DNA of 54,224 bases, taken from NCBI GenBank assembly GCA_020054495.1, contig JAHWGK010000015.1:1-54224 (forward strand), written 5' to 3'. Numbering within the stretch: position 1 is the first letter of the stretch; the number at the start of each line of letters is the position of its first letter. Source of the DNA: Thermoplasmata archaeon (lineage in GTDB: Archaea; Thermoplasmatota; E2; DHVEG-1). Below the pieces are notes generated by a model. That model ran no database searches and had not been told where the DNA came from. It saw only the letters and a list, made by a program, of their open reading frames with translations. The translations under genes and the position numbers were made by a program. Of this stretch, positions 42,648 to 51,941 are shown one piece after another.

Positions 42648-44153
42648 ATGAAAAAAAGAACTATAAAACTGGTCTCAATAATTCTAATTTCTATAATAGT
42701 AGGTTTCGCTATTTTACAATCTACAGACTTAATCAGTTTAGATATCTCTGAAAAATTTATAGATTCTGATGGCGATGGAGTACCCGATAAAACAGATGCA
42801 TTTCCTTTTGATCCTGCTGCTAGCAAAGATACAGATGGTGACGGCTACCCTGACAGTTGGAATATTGGAGAAAACCAAGAGGACAGCATCAACAATTTAA
42901 CAATCGATGCTTTTCCTGATGACCCTGCAGCAAGTATAGATACAGACAATGATGGCTATCCTAATTACTGGAACTCTGGAAAAGATCAAAGCGACAGTAC
43001 TAGTATTCCACCTTTGACGCTTGATGAATATCCAGAGGACCCTAATGCTCATAAAGATACAGATGGAGATGGCGTTGCAGATTATTACGATATCAATGAT
43101 TTTGTCGACCTATCTATTAATATTAAGATTGAGAAATTTAAAGTAACTGAAAGAATCGACTTATTAAGATGGGCTCAGGTATATTTTGATATCAACATTA
43201 ATGGAGATAGGTTAACACGAGTTGACAATAACGGGAAAAGATGGACGGTTCGACTAAATCAAGTAAAAACAATAAGCTATGACTCAATAAGTTACGATAT
43301 ACCAGATGATACAAAGGATCCATTCACAGAAATTGAAATTATTATGTATGATTATGATTATTTTGGAGAAGATGACCTCATTGACATAAGTGATAAAAGT
43401 GGTGAAAACACCCTAATTTTAAAGTTTGACAATGAAGCAAACTCGATAACACATGATGGTATCACAAAAGGCAGCAAAGGTATACTATGGTACGATATCA
43501 CATTTGCAGAAAGTAATATTCCAGATATAGAAACATATACTAAGGCATATAGTTGGAATTTTAATAATAAACAATGGACCATTTCAATGGAGATTCCTGT
43601 AAATTTATATGAGCTATATGTAAATTCTAATGTTAGACGAGCTCCACCTACAGATAGTGCTATGGCAAAATTTGTAACGTCAGAAGATGAGGTTATTAAA
43701 GATTTATCTGAAAAGCTATTAAATCTAGCAAAAAACGAGAATTATAACTCTGTAACTACTGCAAACTTTATACTAAGGTTTGTTCAGGGAAACATAGAAT
43801 ATGTATTTGATAACATAAGTAAAGGATGCAACGAATATTGGAGATTCCCTGTTGAAACATTGGTAGAAAAAAAAGGTGATTGCGAAGACACATCAGTTCT
43901 TTTTGCGTCAATTATGGATTATTTAGATTATGATATGGCTTTACTTCTTTATTTCTGGAAAGAAGAAGGTGTGAAGTTAGGTCATCTTGCAGTTGGAATT
44001 CATCTAGACGGAAATCACGGCAGTTATGTTATTGATAATACAGGAAAGAAATATTTCTATTGCGAAACAACTACTACCTCATTTGCTGTTGGTCAACTAC
44101 CGCAAGATCCTCCTGAAATAAATGGTAAACCTGATAAAATCATACATATCTAG
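42648..44153 (+). CDS. Exported transglutaminase-like protein with calcium-type repeats
   Basis: 501 aa. N-terminal anchor/signal at about 6-27. Three TSP3-type repeats (DSDGDGVPDKTD, DTDGDGYPDSWN, DTDGDGVADYYD; about 38-150) that bind calcium in related proteins. A C2-like beta domain (about 155-290; YDYDYFGEDDLIDISDKSGE). A transglutaminase-like domain with Cys412 (KGDCEDTS), His446 (KLGHLAVG) and an acidic residue (Glu473 in YCETT, or Asp463 in IDNTG). It may cross-link or cleave peptides outside the cell. ATG lies about 26 bases behind GCTTAAAATATA, so probably leaderless. The stop overlaps the convergent gene by 14 bases. Confidence 0.85.
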   Translation: MKKRTIKLVSIILISIIVGFAILQSTDLISLDISEKFIDSDGDGVPDKTDAFPFDPAASKDTDGDGYPDSWNIGENQEDSINNLTIDAFPDDPAASIDTDNDGYPNYWNSGKDQSDSTSIPPLTLDEYPEDPNAHKDTDGDGVADYYDINDFVDLSINIKIEKFKVTERIDLLRWAQVYFDININGDRLTRVDNNGKRWTVRLNQVKTISYDSISYDIPDDTKDPFTEIEIIMYDYDYFGEDDLIDISDKSGENTLILKFDNEANSITHDGITKGSKGILWYDITFAESNIPDIETYTKAYSWNFNNKQWTISMEIPVNLYELYVNSNVRRAPPTDSAMAKFVTSEDEVIKDLSEKLLNLAKNENYNSVTTANFILRFVQGNIEYVFDNISKGCNEYWRFPVETLVEKKGDCEDTSVLFASIMDYLDYDMALLLYFWKEEGVKLGHLAVGIHLDGNHGSYVIDNTGKKYFYCETTTTSFAVGQLPQDPPEINGKPDKIIHI

Positions 44154-45783
44154 TTAGTCCAATTAGTAGTAAACGATGTAGTATTGAGTATGTATTTGAG
44201 AATCGCTCAAAAAATCCTTCAAATTTTTCCTGGAATCTTTGAAACATCAAGTTAGCTGATATTTTGTTACGTGGCATAGTGACCTCTAATGTTCCCCAGT
44301 TGCTTTCGAAACCAAAAGAATCTTGAGCTTGTGCTCTGATAATATATGTTCCTTTCTTATTCCATGAATAATTAAGAGTTACAATTGAACCAGAAGCATA
44401 TGGTCCATACCATTTACCTGGGCAACCTATACCCCAATCAACCCTAAGATACATTGAATCACCATCAGAATCAAATAATGAAAAGTTGTATTCATATTCT
44501 ACTCTGACTATTCCACTTTGCGGTCCTGTGATAATTGGCGCATCAGGTGGTTGATTAGTAGCCGTCAAGATAAAGTCATGAGTTGTGTTCTCAGCGATGC
44601 CCAGTAGCACCCACTCTGTTTTGAATCCCGCCTTAGAGCAAGTTGCATTCTTTAAACAGTAACATATCGGAATGTTAGTCACATGATAATAACCTGTAGA
44701 ATCAGTGTAGTTTTCCTCGTACGTATCATGGAAGTGTACCCTAACTAAAGCTCCTTCAATTCCGTTCATTGAGGTGTCGTTAACATAACCTAATAAACTG
44801 CCATTATTTATAACGGTTCTAGATGTAGCTATATATATCTTTTCAGCTGATGGAATAATACTCATAACATTCTGACTTTTTGGATTGGAAGAAGATTGCT
44901 TGTTTGTAACTTTGTTCCTTGGCATAGTTACTTCATAAGTTGACCATTCACCAACTGCTTCATATATGTCTTTTGCTCTGGCTTTTATTGTAAAGTTTCC
45001 TTGATAATTCCATTTATGTGATTTTGAAAATAATTCATCTGATTCACAGACGTAAGACCAACCATAAACTTCACCATCACCCCAGTCTATCTCATATTGT
45101 ACATCATCTCCATTAGGATCAATTGTTAAAAATGTATAGCCATAATAACGACCTGGTTGTCCTGTTTTTGGACCGTTGATTGTTGGCGGCTCTGGAGGGA
45201 AATTTTCAGTATTGATACCATATGTTTTAAAACAACAGTCCCACTCAGGGTTTTCAATATTCCAATTTCCTACGGGGTATTCATTCCACATCTCGCCTCT
45301 TAAATAAAAATTGTCATACCAATTACAGCACCAATATACAATATTATCATCATCCCCCTCAAAAATATAAGGCATCCAAACAATATAATAAGTTCGTTCT
45401 GGTTCAACAAGTATATCGTCATCGAAATCAATTTCATACCAATCACCTGTTTTAGATATGTCTTCAGCTTGCAAATACCGATATTCGAGATCATCTCCTT
45501 CTAAACTTGACCTAATTGAAATCTTTAAATAACCAGATGGAGTTCCGTTTTTTTGTGCAAATAATTCAATTCTTGTCAGTCTATTTAAGGTAGGTTTAAA
45601 TGATTGAGCTACTCCAAATTCTAAACTGCCAATCCCTGCATTATCTGGGTTGCGTATTATTTGGTATTGATCAAGTTCATCATCAAAAGATTCATTAATA
45701 CTTAAACTAGGTCCAGAAACTGTTCCGAGCAAAAGGATTATTAATCCTATTACAAATCCTTTCATAAAACCATTATGTACCAT
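44140..45783 (-). CDS. Exported protein with QSFKP domain, two PKD domains and a carboxypeptidase-regulatory-like domain
   Basis: 547 aa. Signal peptide 1-27; QSFKP-type domain at about 35-190 (LDQYQII, AQSFKPTLNRLTRIE, IRSSLEGDDL, CCFKTYG). PKD domain at about 200-295 (IDWGDGEVYG, EVTMPRNK). A CarboxypepD_reg-like domain lies at about 330-410 (GYVNDTSMNGIEGALVRVHF, DSTGYYHVTNIP). A second PKD follows (VDWGIG). The tail after the second TMPRNK is a variant of the shared sorting tail (SILHRLLLIGLTRYV). ATG follows GAGGGAGGTAGAAAAGT. Its promoter has the TTAAC palindrome. Confidence 0.85.
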   Translation of the reverse strand: MVHNGFMKGFVIGLIILLLGTVSGPSLSINESFDDELDQYQIIRNPDNAGIGSLEFGVAQSFKPTLNRLTRIELFAQKNGTPSGYLKISIRSSLEGDDLEYRYLQAEDISKTGDWYEIDFDDDILVEPERTYYIVWMPYIFEGDDDNIVYWCCNWYDNFYLRGEMWNEYPVGNWNIENPEWDCCFKTYGINTENFPPEPPTINGPKTGQPGRYYGYTFLTIDPNGDDVQYEIDWGDGEVYGWSYVCESDELFSKSHKWNYQGNFTIKARAKDIYEAVGEWSTYEVTMPRNKVTNKQSSSNPKSQNVMSIIPSAEKIYIATSRTVINNGSLLGYVNDTSMNGIEGALVRVHFHDTYEENYTDSTGYYHVTNIPICYCLKNATCSKAGFKTEWVLLGIAENTTHDFILTATNQPPDAPIITGPQSGIVRVEYEYNFSLFDSDGDSMYLRVDWGIGCPGKWYGPYASGSIVTLNYSWNKKGTYIIRAQAQDSFGFESNWGTLEVTMPRNKISANLMFQRFQEKFEGFFERFSNTYSILHRLLLIGLTRYV

Positions 45784-45849
45784 ACTTTTCTACCTCCCTC
45801 AACTATTATTAATGCAATTGTTATATAATGATCTAACTTAAAATTATCC

Positions 45850-45863
45850 TTAACAATCGTTAA
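45850..45863 (-). promoter_or_regulatory. TTAAC palindrome upstream of 44140-45783
   Basis: TTAACAATCGTTAA; on the minus strand it is followed by GGATAATTTTAAG, with the TATA-like core 6 bases away. Confidence 0.55.
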
Positions 45864-45971
45864 CTTAATCCAAAAAAATGTTAATTAGATCCCTTTTAAT
45901 ATTTAATCTAAACCCTGAACAAATTAAAAAAAGGATATTATACGTATAAATCAATTACAAAAATTTCCGCA

Positions 45972-48794
45972 TCATTCTATATAAATTGCGGGTCTTAGGG
46001 GAATAGCAAACCGAGTCTTATCCGCTGGATCATATATATTTTTATCTTCAGCATTAAAGATTTCAATATCACAAGAAAAAATATTTTTCAGATAGCCCTT
46101 AGATTTTTCAATATATTCATCCTCTTTGATATTAATTAGATATCTCTTCGTATCATTTTCATTAAGTTTCAAAACCTCACCAGGAAGTTTGCCGACAAAT
46201 TGAGTAACTTGCTTAGCAATGATTTTCATCTTTGGATCATTCATAATTTCCTTCATTAGAATGCCGATGTTAAGTTTGTTTTCAGCGGCAAGCTCTATTG
46301 CCTTTCTAAATATTTCTTGTTTCCAAACAGGTGAAGTATAAATACATATTTTTTTAGGTTTAATTTTTGTAACTTTTAGGATTTCAGCAATATCATCAGC
46401 TACTTCAGATAGAAGATATTCTCCAACTTCTTCTTTTTCAGATATCTCTTTTGGATTGAATTTTGGATAGGATTCATTAGAAACAAAATTTTTCTTAGCT
46501 CTATGCCAGATTTCTTCAGCTAGATGAGGAGTTACTGGTGTCATTAATTTTGTCCAAATGTTAATAAAATTATCAAGTAGTTTTTTATTGCTACCGCCTC
46601 TATTAAGATACCATTGAATATTTTTTTGACACTCAAAGAAAATTTCATTTGTTGCAACACGAAGACCATAGACATTAAAGGCATCTGTTGTCTTTTTTAT
46701 TGTTCTTTGCAATGTGCTCATTAACCAGTTATCAAGGTTTACATCTGATTTATCATCAAGTTTACCAATCTGATTTATCATTTTGTAGATATTTGCGATT
46801 TTATTCTTGTATTTTGTAACTGCTTCAGGATCCCATTCTATATCAATAAATGGGGAACCTACATGTGCGTAATAGAGGCGCATAGCGTCAACGCCATATT
46901 TTGAAGCAGCTTCTGCGATATGCTCGACACCACCTTTCGACTTGCTAATCTTTTCATTTCCTTTTTGAGTAACCCACCAGTGGGTAAAGATTCCACGCGG
47001 TCTTTTTTCTTTGGGCATAACCGCTACATGATTCATTAAAAATACAGGAAAATGAACAGTTTTATGCTCCTTGCCACCTAGATTTATATCAACCGGGTAC
47101 CAGTAATCAAAATCAGCTTTAATTTCATCCCAAATAGGTCTTTGAGGTTTACCGTTTCCAATGAATACAAAGTCAAAGAACTCTTCAGTCATTTCATCAG
47201 GTTTTATCTTATTTTCATTGACATATTTAGCAATAATATAATAAGCAGGATATAGTGTGGAATCAGAAATAGGCTCAATTATCCAGTCTTTTTTAAATGG
47301 AAACTCTGTACCAAGCCATGAGCCTCTTCTAATACATGCCCTGTCGTCAAACCAATCAAGAACCCCCGGCATTTCGTTTTTATATTCCTTTGGATATATA
47401 TTCATAGTTTTTGCTTGATCCTTTGATCTCTCGGTCAATTCTTTATCACTATATTTAATAAACCATTGATCTGGAATTTGTTTAATTATTACTTTACCGC
47501 CACACCTACAGATAACTTCTTCTGAAAATTCTCTCATTACAAAAGCCTGGTTTTTTGATATAAGATCGTTTTTTACCGCGTCTTTAATATCAGATATTTT
47601 TATACCAGCATATTCTCCACATTTTTCATTGAGATAACCAGTGTGAAACTCTTTTTTATAGACTTCTTCGGTTGCTATATCAAGTTTTTCGGTTTCCGTT
47701 TGGTTTTTAACACCTAAACTATCACATGCTTCTTTTGCAGGGTTTGTACCAAAGCCTTTTACATCAATAATTGTAATTGCTTCAATATCAGTTTTTGATT
47801 CAACAAGAGCAATCCAATCATATGGTGCATGAGCCGGAACTGACATAACAATTCCCGTTGCAACAGCTGGATCTGCAAAAGGCCCAGGTAGAATAGATAT
47901 TTCCCTGTTTATCATTGGAATCATGCAGGTTTTACCAATGAGATCTTTTCCAGATATTGTTTCATTGAGGGCTTTAACATCATCCAATTGATATAGAAGC
48001 TTATCTAAGCTTTCCTTTGAAACAATCCATGTTTCATTGTTTATTTTTGCTTTTACATAAATAATATTTGGGTTAATCCACATATTTGTAACGCCAAAAA
48101 TTGTTTCAGGTCTCAGAGTTGCAGCAGGAAGAATTGTTCCATCTTTCATCTTAAACTTAATTGTAGTAAACTCAAGAATTTCAGCACTTCCACCTTGGGA
48201 TATATCTGTTTCTGATTTATCCACTGCAACTGGCCCGCAATTAGGGCAAAATGGAGCGAAATGTGGTTTTTGAATAAGCAGGTTTTTTTCTTTAAGTTTA
48301 TAAAATTGCCACTGTATAAATTTTTTATAACCTAGAGATATTGTACTCATGATTCTTGAGTAATCTATTAAAAATCCAAATTTTTTCCAGTAATCATTGA
48401 CATAAACATTCCCAAAATATTTGACAACCTCAAATGGGTCAGACAATTTTTCAATAAGAGTATCAGAAACACCATATTCTTTAAGGTAATTTATAGTATT
48501 TTTATCCTTACGCTCAACTTTTTTTGCAAAACCAATAGAAGGAATTCCTGAAGCATGAAAACCAGCAGGAAATAAAACATCATAGCCGGTCATTCGTTTA
48601 TACCGTGCAATAATATCACAGTACGTAAAACCTCTCATATGCCCAACATGTAGATATCCAGAAACTCCAGGATAAGCAAAATGAATTAAGAATTTTTTTT
48701 GTTTTTCTTTTTTTGCCTGGTAAATTTTATCTTCGAACCACTTGTTTTGCCACTTTTGTTCGATGTCGATATAGTTATAGCTCTTTGCATCCAT
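45972..48794 (-). CDS. leuS: Leucyl-tRNA synthetase
   Basis: 940 aa from the ATG at 48794, behind AGAGGATAAGAAAT and about 27 bases after TATATAAAG; the 20-codon longer frame would include the promoter. HIGH motif HVGH at about 49-52 (GYLHVGHMRGFT), KMSKS motif KISKS at about 615-619 (NEKISKSKGG). The CP1 editing domain lies between (AATLRPETIFGVTNMWINPN). Archaeal-type LeuRS with its C-terminal extension. Charges tRNA-Leu in the cytoplasm. Stands alone. Confidence 0.97.
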   Translation of the reverse strand: MDAKSYNYIDIEQKWQNKWFEDKIYQAKKEKQKKFLIHFAYPGVSGYLHVGHMRGFTYCDIIARYKRMTGYDVLFPAGFHASGIPSIGFAKKVERKDKNTINYLKEYGVSDTLIEKLSDPFEVVKYFGNVYVNDYWKKFGFLIDYSRIMSTISLGYKKFIQWQFYKLKEKNLLIQKPHFAPFCPNCGPVAVDKSETDISQGGSAEILEFTTIKFKMKDGTILPAATLRPETIFGVTNMWINPNIIYVKAKINNETWIVSKESLDKLLYQLDDVKALNETISGKDLIGKTCMIPMINREISILPGPFADPAVATGIVMSVPAHAPYDWIALVESKTDIEAITIIDVKGFGTNPAKEACDSLGVKNQTETEKLDIATEEVYKKEFHTGYLNEKCGEYAGIKISDIKDAVKNDLISKNQAFVMREFSEEVICRCGGKVIIKQIPDQWFIKYSDKELTERSKDQAKTMNIYPKEYKNEMPGVLDWFDDRACIRRGSWLGTEFPFKKDWIIEPISDSTLYPAYYIIAKYVNENKIKPDEMTEEFFDFVFIGNGKPQRPIWDEIKADFDYWYPVDINLGGKEHKTVHFPVFLMNHVAVMPKEKRPRGIFTHWWVTQKGNEKISKSKGGVEHIAEAASKYGVDAMRLYYAHVGSPFIDIEWDPEAVTKYKNKIANIYKMINQIGKLDDKSDVNLDNWLMSTLQRTIKKTTDAFNVYGLRVATNEIFFECQKNIQWYLNRGGSNKKLLDNFINIWTKLMTPVTPHLAEEIWHRAKKNFVSNESYPKFNPKEISEKEEVGEYLLSEVADDIAEILKVTKIKPKKICIYTSPVWKQEIFRKAIELAAENKLNIGILMKEIMNDPKMKIIAKQVTQFVGKLPGEVLKLNENDTKRYLINIKEDEYIEKSKGYLKNIFSCDIEIFNAEDKNIYDPADKTRFAIPLRPAIYIE

Positions 48795-48937
48795 ATTTCT
48801 TATCCTCTGGGGAATAAAGAAGGCTTTATATAATGGTTTTCTCCTTGTTGACATAATGTCAAGTATGATATATTTACACGATATATTTATATATGATTAA
48901 TTACAGAGTATAACATAGAAAGGCGGTGATTAAAAAC

Positions 48938-49048
48938 ATGAAAATAGTCAGCGAAGTAAAAAACCAACAAGAACTTGACGAACTAAAAATAGTAATGGAG
49001 ATTTTCGTAGTTAACAACAGAATCAAAGAACTTGCACAATACGCATAA
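48938..49048 (+). CDS. 36-aa micro-protein
   Basis: MKIVSEVKNQQELDELKIVM then EIFVVNNRIKELAQYA, a mostly helical peptide. GGCGGTGATT lies six bases before the ATG, a strong match to the archaeal ribosome site, and several TATA-like blocks (ATATATTTATATATG) lie about 40-60 bases upstream. The quality of these signals argues for a real gene. Function unknown; an archaeal micro-protein regulator is possible. Confidence 0.6.
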   Translation: MKIVSEVKNQQELDELKIVMEIFVVNNRIKELAQYA

Positions 49049-49075
49049 ATGATATATTATTTTAGTTTACTGCCT

Positions 49076-49660
49076 CTATTCCTCTTCCTCTAATTCCTCT
49101 GTTTCTTCACTCTTTTTTGACTTGTTAGGAATTACTCTCTTTAGTTTACCTATTTTACTTAATCCTCCTTTTAATTTCAAAGATTTTGATTTTTCCCCGG
49201 TATCTTTTTCTGATTTCCCCATCTTTTTAGTCTTATTTTTCTTAGAGTCAATACGTTTTCTAGAGTTTGGTTTAGATTTCCTTAGATCAACATTAACAAG
49301 TTTGCCCTCTTTATCAAATCTTATTTTAAAAGTAGTAGCGTTCGCATCAAGCTTTGCCTTTTGAATTTCTCTTCTAGATCCATATCTTATTCTAAATATT
49401 CGGCTTTTTTTCAGATTTTTCTCCAATCTTTGTTTATTTGCCTCTTGCTCAAAAGAAGATGGTTTAAATTGTTCCACGGAATCCTTTCCAATTTCAATAA
49501 ACTTTCCCCCATCTGTTCCTACTTCAATAAATTCTGGTTCAATTTCTTCTATGGCGTATTCTTTTTCAAATTCCTTAATTTCCTCTAAAAGTTCATGAAT
49601 TTTCTCATGTGATTTTGTAACAGAAGATTTCCTATTTTGTTCTGAATTAAGATCTCCCAT
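49076..49660 (-). CDS. Charged protein of unknown function
   Basis: 194 aa, extremely charged. The acidic helical N-terminal half (HELLEEIKEFEKEYAIEEIE) leads to FRIRYGSRREIQKAKL and a short beta segment (ATTFKIRFDKEGKLVNVDLR). A lysine-rich low-complexity region and an acidic end (KSEETEELEEEE) follow. No membrane span, no cysteines. It may bind nucleic acid through its basic part; no family recognised. ATG lies 13-20 bases behind GGTGACGTGAG. Confidence 0.65.
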   Translation of the reverse strand: MGDLNSEQNRKSSVTKSHEKIHELLEEIKEFEKEYAIEEIEPEFIEVGTDGGKFIEIGKDSVEQFKPSSFEQEANKQRLEKNLKKSRIFRIRYGSRREIQKAKLDANATTFKIRFDKEGKLVNVDLRKSKPNSRKRIDSKKNKTKKMGKSEKDTGEKSKSLKLKGGLSKIGKLKRVIPNKSKKSEETEELEEEE

Positions 49661-49750
49661 ATTTTTGTCTCACGTCACCATCCAAACAATATTCTATCAG
49701 TTATTACATATAAAACTATTATGGAAAAAATGATTAATTTTTATTGGAGG

Positions 49751-51754
49751 TTATCCCCTATTGCTATGAATTATTTCACGTATTGGGATATAAGCAAGGA
49801 GGACAGCAATATATATCCACACAACAAGTCCAGGTAACCATGGAGCACTATCATAAATGGCAAGATTTATGCCCATTACAACAAGAATTGCAATAATAAC
49901 TCCGGTGAGAGCTTCACCTGCAACAAGTCCTGCTGTAAACAGCAAACCAGTTCGAATAGCCTTTTCTTTTGGTTTAATATCTGTTTGCTTGATAGCTAGT
50001 TCCCAGTCACTGATTTCTTCTTCCTCAGCACTACCAAATTTTTTCCTGAACCGTCTATCCATAAAAAGCCTAATTACTCCACCAACAAATATTGGAACAG
50101 ATAATGTGAAAGGTAAATATACTCCAATAGCTACTGGGAGAATAGGTAGATTAATGAGTATTAATACTAACCCTAATACTACACCTGCTAAAACAAACGG
50201 CCAAAGCATGTCACCACCAAGAACGCCTTTTACAACACCCGCCATAAGGCCAGCTTGCGGTGCAACAAGCTTAGTGCTTCCAATTGTAAATGCCTTATGA
50301 AGTAATCCTATTACAATACCTATAACACCAGATATTGCTATTACTCCAATTGTCATTGATATCTGTAATTTTTTAGGAGTTGCCCCAAGCATTTGTCCAC
50401 AAGCCATAGATTGTAGAAGATCTCCAGATATTGAACCACCCACTGCAATTACTGCAGATATGAATATGACAATAGCCATACCGCCAACGCCTGTAACACC
50501 AAACCCAAGCATAGTGAGACTGACGATAAGAAGGACAGCAACTGTCACACCAGATATAGGCATATTTGAAGATCCAACAAGCCCTGTTAGATATCCAGCC
50601 AATGCACTTGCAATGAACGCAAATAAAATTGTAATTACAGCCATTATTAAAGAAACCCCAAACATGTTTGAGAGCCATAAGTATAAGAGAAATACAGGTA
50701 TAATCATCAATATAATAAAAATGAATACGAGTTTGTAGTTAAGGTCCTGATCCGTTCGTTTCTTTGCTTCAACATGCCCTCCTTTTATACCTATAATTGC
50801 TTCTTTTACACTACCAACAAGATTCATTCTTATGGCCCATATCGCCCATAGACCACCCACTAACATTGCACCAACTCCAATGAAACGCACTTGTTCCGCC
50901 CATATAGTGTAAAATCCTCCTAATTGAAGGCCGAGATCTTCAAATTCTGGAGCGGGTAAAGGTAATCCATTGGCTAAGGTTAGAATTGGCGCGATAATTA
51001 TCCAGCCTAAAAGGCCTCCTACAAAAACGTAAGATGCAATCCGTGATCCTATTATCCAACCCACTCCCAAAAGAGCTGGCGATGTAGTTATTCCTCCATA
51101 AATCCAACCCGCATTCATACTCTCTCCCATTTTGTACTTTCCGAAATTACTAATATGCTCAATTGTACCTCTAAAAATATTGAGGGATAACTCTCCAAAC
51201 TTGTAAAGACCAGCAATAATAGCACCTATTGCAAGCCATTTGCCGCTGATTTCACTATCTTTTCGTTTTATTGCTGTTTCCCCTCCAACAATGGTAGTAA
51301 GTACAGCAGCAACAGCAATGCCCTCTGGAAATGGTAGATCTGTTTTAACAACCAGAGCTCTCCGTAGAGGTACCATCCAAAGTACACCAAGAAGACCACC
51401 AAATAATGCAATCAAAGTTGTTTCTAGATAACTAATTTCTGTCCATACATTAAGAAGAATTAATGCAGGAATTGTAAATATTACACCAGCTGCAACGCAT
51501 TCTCCTGCAGATGCACCCATTGTAGCTAAATTTACTTCCAGTATCGTTCCTTTAAGTGGTCTGAGAAGAGCAAGGGCCATGACCGCTCCAGGAATAATTG
51601 CAGATACTGTCATACCAGCATAAAGACCAAGATAAGCATTTGCGGCTCCTAATACAATAGCTAGAAATGCACCAACTAACACTGCTTTTAAGGTAAGTTC
51701 TGGTATCGTTTTATCTGCGGGGATCAAAGATTTAAAGTTTTCACGTTCGCTCAT
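49751..51754 (-). CDS. OPT-family oligopeptide transporter
   Basis: 667 aa with about 15-16 membrane spans. The N-terminus LTLKAVLVGAFLAIVLGAAN and YLGLYAGMTVSAIIPGAVMA, then VNLATMGASAGECVAAGVIF, match the OPT family (PT clade) of proton-coupled peptide transporters. A central hydrophilic loop (about 325-345, IKGGHVEAKKRTDQ) and a C-terminal cytoplasmic loop (RRFRKKFGSAEEEEISDWEL) are visible. It would import peptides, including those made by the secreted protease at 3026. Monocistronic; no clear ribosome site. Confidence 0.93.
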   Translation of the reverse strand: MSERENFKSLIPADKTIPELTLKAVLVGAFLAIVLGAANAYLGLYAGMTVSAIIPGAVMALALLRPLKGTILEVNLATMGASAGECVAAGVIFTIPALILLNVWTEISYLETTLIALFGGLLGVLWMVPLRRALVVKTDLPFPEGIAVAAVLTTIVGGETAIKRKDSEISGKWLAIGAIIAGLYKFGELSLNIFRGTIEHISNFGKYKMGESMNAGWIYGGITTSPALLGVGWIIGSRIASYVFVGGLLGWIIIAPILTLANGLPLPAPEFEDLGLQLGGFYTIWAEQVRFIGVGAMLVGGLWAIWAIRMNLVGSVKEAIIGIKGGHVEAKKRTDQDLNYKLVFIFIILMIIPVFLLYLWLSNMFGVSLIMAVITILFAFIASALAGYLTGLVGSSNMPISGVTVAVLLIVSLTMLGFGVTGVGGMAIVIFISAVIAVGGSISGDLLQSMACGQMLGATPKKLQISMTIGVIAISGVIGIVIGLLHKAFTIGSTKLVAPQAGLMAGVVKGVLGGDMLWPFVLAGVVLGLVLILINLPILPVAIGVYLPFTLSVPIFVGGVIRLFMDRRFRKKFGSAEEEEISDWELAIKQTDIKPKEKAIRTGLLFTAGLVAGEALTGVIIAILVVMGINLAIYDSAPWLPGLVVWIYIAVLLAYIPIREIIHSNRG

Positions 51755-51941
51755 ATATCAATATAATATATAATTCACATTATTATATTAATTTTACTAG
51801 TATTAAAAAACCTTCAAATCAAAATTTTTTTTCAAAATTATGATAATATAAAAATATGGTCTAAAAACCTCATAGTTATCCTATCCATATCAATAATTTG
51901 CAAATATTTAAATCTATCATTTTAAATACCGTTCCATCAGC

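Noticed and set aside
49361-49588. Plus-strand Phe-rich frame opposite the charged protein
   Set aside because: Typical antisense of Lys/Glu-rich codons.
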